In this document: positions 60,212 to 64,000 of the stretch, one piece after another
How the letters are laid out: each line of letters opens with the position of its first letter
Numbering within the stretch: position 1 is the stretch's first letter
NCBI RefSeq assembly: GCF_001655005.1
Contig: NZ_LXET01000007.1
Span: forward strand, 124,001-188,000
Source: Hafnia paralvei ATCC 29927
Lineage (GTDB): Bacteria > Pseudomonadota > Gammaproteobacteria > Enterobacterales > Enterobacteriaceae
Direction: 5' to 3'
DNA length: 64,000 bases
Notes under the pieces: generated by a model
What the model was told of the DNA's origin: nothing
Databases searched by the model: none
Seen by the model: the letters and a program-made list of their open reading frames with translations, nothing else
Program-made: the position numbers and the translations under genes

Positions 60212-60868
60212 TCAGCCCTGACTACAGCCGAATGAGCGTTCAGCACTGCTATAGCGTTTAGTTCGATGCTTTGCCATGTAGCTCAGACGGAAAGTCAGTG
60301 CATTTAGTTTGTCCATAAACTCCGGTTTATTAAGCTCCAGGAAAGCCAGAGGGTTATCAACAAAGTGCACCAGCGTCAGATATTCAGGCCAGTCACGCTT
60401 CTTCATTGCACTTAGCCATGCGTTTTGAACAAGAGAGGCCAGACCTTTCCCCTGTTCGTCGTAGCTTCCCAGAGCATTGAACGTGTCTGTATTGACGAAG
60501 AGGGCCATGTGATAATGCTTCTTGCCGCCCAGTTCTGGTTGCTCCAGCACCCAGACGTAGCGAACTGAAGAGCGATGGCAGCGTTTACCTTCCCTGGCTT
60601 TTCTTTGTCGGTAAGCGACTATCTGAGCTTTCAGTGAGTCGATAAAGCGGGACATTAGTCCCGGGCTTAAGTCAGCATCACTGACAATGCTGTCACCCAC
60701 ATCTCCGGCTTCCGGTAAGTGTAAATCCACCCTGATAACCGTGGTTTGTGGATGGTCCTGCAGTGCGTTACAAAGTACCCCTTCGATACGTTGTAGATAT
60801 TTCTCGTTGAAAGGTTCATGGCGTTGGTCCACTACCATTGGATGGATGATGTCATCGAACAAAAACAT
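60212..60868 (-). CDS. YagK/YfjJ family (inovirus Gp2-like) protein
   Basis: A 218-aa protein of the YagK/YfjJ family that marks CP4-type cryptic prophages and satellites. Conserved features: TTVIRVDLHLPE (about 45-56), RYVWVLEQPELGGKKHYHMALFVN (the HYH pair of a HUH/Rep-like fold) and FRLSYMAKHRTKRY. The relation to inovirus Gp2 replication proteins suggests a role in element replication, unproven. The start is ATG 60868, with GGAGGA 8 nt upstream, rather than 60883. Confidence 0.82.
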   Translation of the reverse strand: MFLFDDIIHPMVVDQRHEPFNEKYLQRIEGVLCNALQDHPQTTVIRVDLHLPEAGDVGDSIVSDADLSPGLMSRFIDSLKAQIVAYRQRKAREGKRCHRSSVRYVWVLEQPELGGKKHYHMALFVNTDTFNALGSYDEQGKGLASLVQNAWLSAMKKRDWPEYLTLVHFVDNPLAFLELNKPEFMDKLNALTFRLSYMAKHRTKRYSSAERSFGCSQG

Positions 60869-61084
60869 AATGGATTCCTCCACCTATCGGGAAACAGCAG
60901 GCATACAGGTGCCTTCCTGAAACACAGACAGGCATAGTGATTGGGAGATTCAGGAATTAACGCTGACGGGGATACTGGTCAGGCGTTGCTTGTGACTTAG
61001 CATACGGCTCTGGTTATTACAGCCTTATGCCCTGCAGGGGGTTATTTAATTGTTTGTATTATATGGCTATTGAGAGGTTGCTGG

Positions 61085-61154
61085 GCCTTACCCCATAGGT
61101 AAATACTACCTATCCGACATCAGCTCCGCTTAGCGGAACCTTTTGGGGCAAGGC
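61085..61154. ncRNA. Compact three-stem fold, candidate structured RNA
   Basis: Outer arms GCCTTACCCCA (61085-61095) and TGGGGCAAGGC (61144-61154) pair over 11 positions with one A-C mismatch. Two inner perfect hairpins follow: ATAGGTA / TACCTAT (61095-61113) and TCCGC / GCGGA (61125-61137). The strand cannot be decided. It lies in a 388-bp gene-free gap between the YagK-like gene and the gene at 61257. Such gaps in P4-like elements may encode regulatory RNA. Confidence 0.5.
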
Positions 61155-61256
61155 TTAACTTATTGTTTCAATGAAAATAATTACTCCGAAGTTAGCTGCT
61201 CCATAAAATATGTATTTGCCCTGGAATGGTTATGTATGCGTCGCTTTTCGAGCGGC

Positions 61257-61853
61257 TCAAATCAGCGGATCGAGTACAGTGCGGTAGGCAAAGCAGACGT
61301 ACTCATCTATCATGCTGGTAAGCATATGGTTCTCAGCCTGCCGGTCATTAACCCAGTTATTTACTTCCTCGCTTGTTTTGAACTTTAGACTTTCAATCCA
61401 ATCAGCAAGACAATTCCCCAACATCAAATCGTACCAGCACAGCCAGACAAGCTTTAGACGAAGTTCAGCCCCTCTAAACTGCTGAAACAGGCTGGTGAGC
61501 TTATTTGCCAGTGAACGCTGTTTTAAACGGACACATTCGGAAAGCAGAACGCCTTCAAGCATGGGATGGTGGGCCAGCAGGTGTTCCTGCGTTAATAAGC
61601 TTACACTCAGGTCATCATCTATCGATAATGATGCTGCCGCTGCCTTTCCATAAATAAGCCGATGTAGCCAGTGAGGCACAATAGCAATAACAGGTTCTTT
61701 CCCTGGAAAATTAAGACAGCCAACCGTCAGGCTATGATAGTGATATATGTTTTGATGACACATTCCCTGCCGGACAGTCAGCTTCGTAAAATCCGTCAAC
61801 CAAGTCTGGTAGCATTTATGAAGTTCTTCGTAACGCGGTTTATAGTCTTTCAT
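61257..61853 (-). CDS. Unknown island protein
   Basis: A 198-aa protein, probably cytoplasmic and helical, with DYKPRYEELHKCYQTWLTDF at the start and LRLKLVWLCWYDLMLGNCLADW in the middle. I do not recognise the family. AGGA precedes ATG 61853 by 9 nt. It lies between AlpA and the YagK-like gene in the same direction, so it may belong to the replication or regulation block of the element. Confidence 0.65.
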   Translation of the reverse strand: MKDYKPRYEELHKCYQTWLTDFTKLTVRQGMCHQNIYHYHSLTVGCLNFPGKEPVIAIVPHWLHRLIYGKAAAASLSIDDDLSVSLLTQEHLLAHHPMLEGVLLSECVRLKQRSLANKLTSLFQQFRGAELRLKLVWLCWYDLMLGNCLADWIESLKFKTSEEVNNWVNDRQAENHMLTSMIDEYVCFAYRTVLDPLI

Positions 61854-61949
61854 GGTTCATATTCCTTCTGGCTTAAATTACAGGCAACAGAAAATCTCCG
61901 GGTAGCCGGATAATTATTTTCATGCTGCGGGTTTAGTTAGGGGAGAGGC

Positions 61950-62156
61950 CTATTTGCGTGACTGGTTAATGCGTTCCTGAAGCCAGGTTTCAACTTCACT
62001 TTTTAACCAGCGGGAGCTACGACCCATTTTTATTGGTTTTGGGAAAACATCATCTTTAATTAGCTTATAGAACCACTTGTCCGTTAAACCAGTCAGGTTG
62101 GTGATAAATGCCATATTGACAAACTGGTCTTCTAAAAGAGATGGATGGGTATTCAT
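61950..62156 (-). CDS. AlpA-family transcriptional regulator
   Basis: A 68-aa winged-helix protein of the AlpA/excisionase-like family: FVNMAFITNLTGLTDKWFYK, then FPKPIKMGRSSRWLKSEVETW, the standard ending. In CP4-57 AlpA activates integrase-linked excision; P4 Vis is related. GGAG lies about 9 nt before ATG 62156. It is far from the integrase (20 kb), as in other islands that have gained cargo between them. Confidence 0.9.
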   Translation of the reverse strand: MNTHPSLLEDQFVNMAFITNLTGLTDKWFYKLIKDDVFPKPIKMGRSSRWLKSEVETWLQERINQSRK

Positions 62157-62803
62157 TGTTCGATTCTCCGGTTAAGAAAGGTAAGCCGGACTCGTGATGT
62201 TTGATAACGACCACGTGCTTCGGCATACCAACCCGGTAATCTGTAAAAAAAGTTGAAGGTCATTGACCTCTATGCCACTACGGGCCTACAGGCAAATTGA
62301 ATTGCTTAGTGTTACCTCATAACAATCCGCCAGCTATCAGCTACCGAGTTCCCTGAACGCCACTCCATACCAATTTCTTGGCTGCCATTGAGCACTGTGC
62401 TAAGGGAAATTTTTTCATTAAATGTCATAAGGTCGCTTACTGCGGGAGTGAATAAAGCATCCACTTCTTTCCATGTAGTTACTGAGCAGTCAATCGAGTT
62501 AATGGCAGAGGGACGTGACTGCTGAATTTGGCTACGATTTTTGTGCAGAACACAATGGGGTAAGTTTTTTCATGGGTTGTAAGTAGAATACTGTATCCTT
62601 GATGCGAAAAAGGCTAGGTGCCATACCTAACTTATTGATATTTTATGTTGTATCTGAAATTTAGCACTACACTTTTACTACATTAATACACTGTTTTTAT
62701 ATCATTATTTTCTTCAAAAAAAGTATGGTTTACATCTGGGTTGTGTTCTTTTACTCTTGAGTGAAATGATGGAAAACAACCATTCTGGAGTAGGAGATGT
62801 ATC
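62157..62803. other. Gap between alpA and the gene at 62804
   Basis: 647 bp. Its left half holds a frameshifted minus-strand frame (62312-62573), listed separately. From about 62,574 to 62,803 it is AT-rich and probably contains the promoter of the next gene; I see no clear -35/-10 pair. Confidence 0.45.
62312..62573 (-). pseudogene. Possible small gene with a frameshift in an A-run
   Basis: A minus-strand frame is open for 85 codons (stops at 62570-62572 and 62312-62314) but has no ATG, GTG or TTG in its first half. Its sequence is protein-like (WKEVDALFTPAVSDLMTF, then SWRIVMR at the end). In the +1-shifted frame ATG 62573 starts MKKLTPLCSAQKS and stops soon after. One base gained or lost in the AAAAA near 62541 would join the two into an 87-aa protein. 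Either a pseudogene or a programmed shift. Confidence 0.35.
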
Positions 62804-63754
62804 GTGGAGGGGGATGAATTCGATGAACGGGAAATGCGAAAAAAGACACAGAGGCTGGCAAGTCGCCTGAAGTGGTTAAGGACAAACCCCAGGGCAAGGC
62901 ATTTCTTTCTCTTTCATTTACTAACAAAGAAAACCGTAGCACTTGCTAGTGCGAACATCCGAACTACTCCCGATGTGCCAAAGCTTCATGTCCATGATCC
63001 TAAAGTGGTCATGTCCCCTCAGAATACGGGAGAAATGAATAATAAAAGCGAGATAAATATTCAGGATTTAGACCTGGGCTTAGAGGAGTTAGATATAAGT
63101 TTGGTTCTACCAAAATGTGATCAGGCTAATGGATTAGACTTCTCAAGGATAACAAACACGGATGTCATTCCAGATGTAATGGAAAAAATAATCGATGTCA
63201 TTTTGAACATGTATCGATCGCCAAGGCTGGCGGATCAAGTGATTACGGAAGTGGTGGTAGCTTGGGCTAATGCCAGCAATCAGTTCCCTAGTGCATTTTC
63301 ATGGCTGGACAAGGATAACGAAGAACAATGTTTGTGGGTTTGGGAGCAAATGAGGAAAAAATATATTTCTATTGATACCAAGCCTATTTCCTGTGAACAA
63401 CGTTACCATTTCATTATTGCCATATTTGATAACTGGAAAGGCTGGAGTAACGAGCAACTGAGTTATCTGAAGGAAAATAAAAGAAGGAAGGGTGAGAAAT
63501 TAATTTCTCATGGTTTGGGAAGTGCAAGTTCATTAAATCACAAAGAAATATTGCTCGAAGAACTGGGTAAAGCTTGGGAGCAAAAATCTCGTAGGAAAAA
63601 GATAAAAGATACAGTCCCACCTTTAAAATTAAATAAATTATACCAAAAGAAGTTGAGCCAGATTGCTGAAAGTAAAAGCATAACGCTGGATGAAGCACTC
63701 AAATGTCTTATCGATAATGAGTTATTGCGTGTGGGCATTTTGAAGGCTAGATAG
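62804..63754 (+). CDS. Unknown protein with ribbon-helix-helix-like C-terminus
   Basis: A 316-aa basic protein. The start is GTG 62804, with AGGAG 7 nt upstream; ATG 62834 would remove ten residues. The middle (about 125-215) is probably helical, and the last 45 residues (LNKLYQKKLSQIAESKSI, then TLDEALKCLIDNELLRV) look like an RHH DNA-binding motif. I do not recognise the family. It stands directly before the GTPase gene in the same direction, with a terminator between. Possible regulator or replication accessory. Confidence 0.65.
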   Translation: MEGDEFDEREMRKKTQRLASRLKWLRTNPRARHFFLFHLLTKKTVALASANIRTTPDVPKLHVHDPKVVMSPQNTGEMNNKSEINIQDLDLGLEELDISLVLPKCDQANGLDFSRITNTDVIPDVMEKIIDVILNMYRSPRLADQVITEVVVAWANASNQFPSAFSWLDKDNEEQCLWVWEQMRKKYISIDTKPISCEQRYHFIIAIFDNWKGWSNEQLSYLKENKRRKGEKLISHGLGSASSLNHKEILLEELGKAWEQKSRRKKIKDTVPPLKLNKLYQKKLSQIAESKSITLDEALKCLIDNELLRVGILKAR

Positions 63755-63826
63755 TAGTAAATCAGATATGGTGCAGGACACACATCATTCCAAATAATTT
63801 CAGACAGATATTATCCCGGTGAATCA

Positions 63827-63858
63827 CCCCCGAAGCCTTCCTGGCTCGGGGGTTTTGT
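63827..63858 (+). terminator. Terminator before the GTPase gene
   Basis: Stem CCCCCGAAGCC / GGCTCGGGGG (one bulge) followed by TTTTGTTTTT. Confidence 0.8.
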
Positions 63859-63879
63859 TTTTCTGTCTGAGGTCGTTTC

Positions 63880-64000
63880 ATGAAAAAATCAGAAGGTCTG
63901 CAGGCCATCGAGAAACCGCTGGCATCGCTCCCCTATGCCATTGGAAAACATATTCTTGACCATATTCAAAAGCTCACTCATTACGAACCGATCATCGGCA
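63880..64000 (+). CDS. YfjP/YeeP/YkfA-type GTPase (3' end beyond window)
   Basis: Only the first 40 codons are visible. LQAIEKPLASLPYAIGKHIL and LTHYEPIIG match, from memory, the N-terminus of the YfjP/YkfA/YeeP GTPases found in CP4-type islands of E. coli, where the P-loop follows directly. GAGG lies 7 nt before the ATG. This shows the island continues to the right. Confidence 0.75.
   Translation, partial: MKKSEGLQAIEKPLASLPYAIGKHILDHIQKLTHYEPIIG

Noticed and set aside
61085..61154. Retron msr-msd element
   Set aside because: No reverse transcriptase gene is visible nearby, and the element is shorter than typical msr-msd regions.
61143..61388. A plus-strand 81-codon frame opposite the gene at 61257-61853
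   Set aside because: It overlaps the predicted structured element and the 3' end of a better-supported minus-strand gene, and lacks a ribosome-binding site.
63755..64000. Right attachment site near the end of the window
   Set aside because: I looked for a copy of the leuX 3' end (ending CTTCGGCACCA) across the right part and saw none; the hairpin at 63827 is an ordinary terminator and a further island gene follows.
41318..64000. CRISPR array or insertion sequence in the island
   Set aside because: No regularly spaced repeats, cas genes, transposase genes or IS-type terminal repeats were seen.

Overview
The window is a piece of an enterobacterial chromosome followed by the left part of a genomic island. 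Positions 1 to about 41,330 carry the backbone found at 96-97 min in Escherichia coli (treB-treC, tabA, argI-rraB, yjgM, valS-holC-pepA, lptF-lptG, leuX), interrupted by catabolic clusters that are elsewhere in E. coli or absent from it. Protein divergence from E. coli and the gene content suggest a Hafnia-like member of the Enterobacterales; that placement is inferred from memory, not from a database search.

Backbone and catabolic part. (1) 1-3,560: trehalose uptake and hydrolysis (treB, cut by the window edge; treC) and tabA. (2) 3,581-10,959: an oxalurate/oxamate module. A minus-strand operon runs transporter - allF - allG - allH - allS, with the catabolic carbamate kinase allK divergent from it. 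AllFGH would split oxalurate into oxamate and carbamoyl phosphate, and AllK would turn the carbamoyl phosphate into ATP. (3) argI with a perfect tandem ArgR operator, and rraB. (4) 12,879-21,664: an OppA/MppA-type binding protein, then a sigma-54-dependent PAS regulator divergent from a fold-III decarboxylase (DokD-like), an APC transporter, an ornithine-racemase-like enzyme and a second APC permease. A strong sigma-54 promoter and a palindromic upstream site lie between regulator and operon. (5) yjgM, then the complete acetoacetate system atoS-atoC / atoD-atoA-atoE-atoB with a sigma-54 promoter and a 44-bp inverted-repeat enhancer. (6) valS-holC, pepA, lptFG, ampH, ldtB, a SnoaL-like gene and leuX.

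Island part. From leuX (41,233-41,317) a P4-type integrase starts an island that runs beyond position 64,000; no second copy of the leuX 3' end is visible here. Its left two thirds form a defence cluster: an HNH protein resembling phosphorothioate-dependent type IV restriction enzymes, a membrane-anchored unknown, a SIR2-HerA pair, a large NERD-helicase, a type I restriction-modification operon (hsdM-hsdS-DUF4268 nuclease-hsdR), and a TIR-domain gene followed by a small gene. The right third has CP4/P4-like satellite genes (YagK/YfjJ family, AlpA, a YfjP/YeeP-type GTPase cut by the window end), some small unknowns and a compact RNA-like fold at 61,085-61,154.

The likeliest places for undescribed biology are the TIR gene with its small partner, the NERD-helicase with its zinc-ribbon tail, the DUF4268 nuclease embedded in the type I system, the unknown gene before SIR2-HerA, and the structured element at 61.1 kb. 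In the backbone the self-contained oxalurate module and the racemase-decarboxylase operon are the most interesting metabolically.
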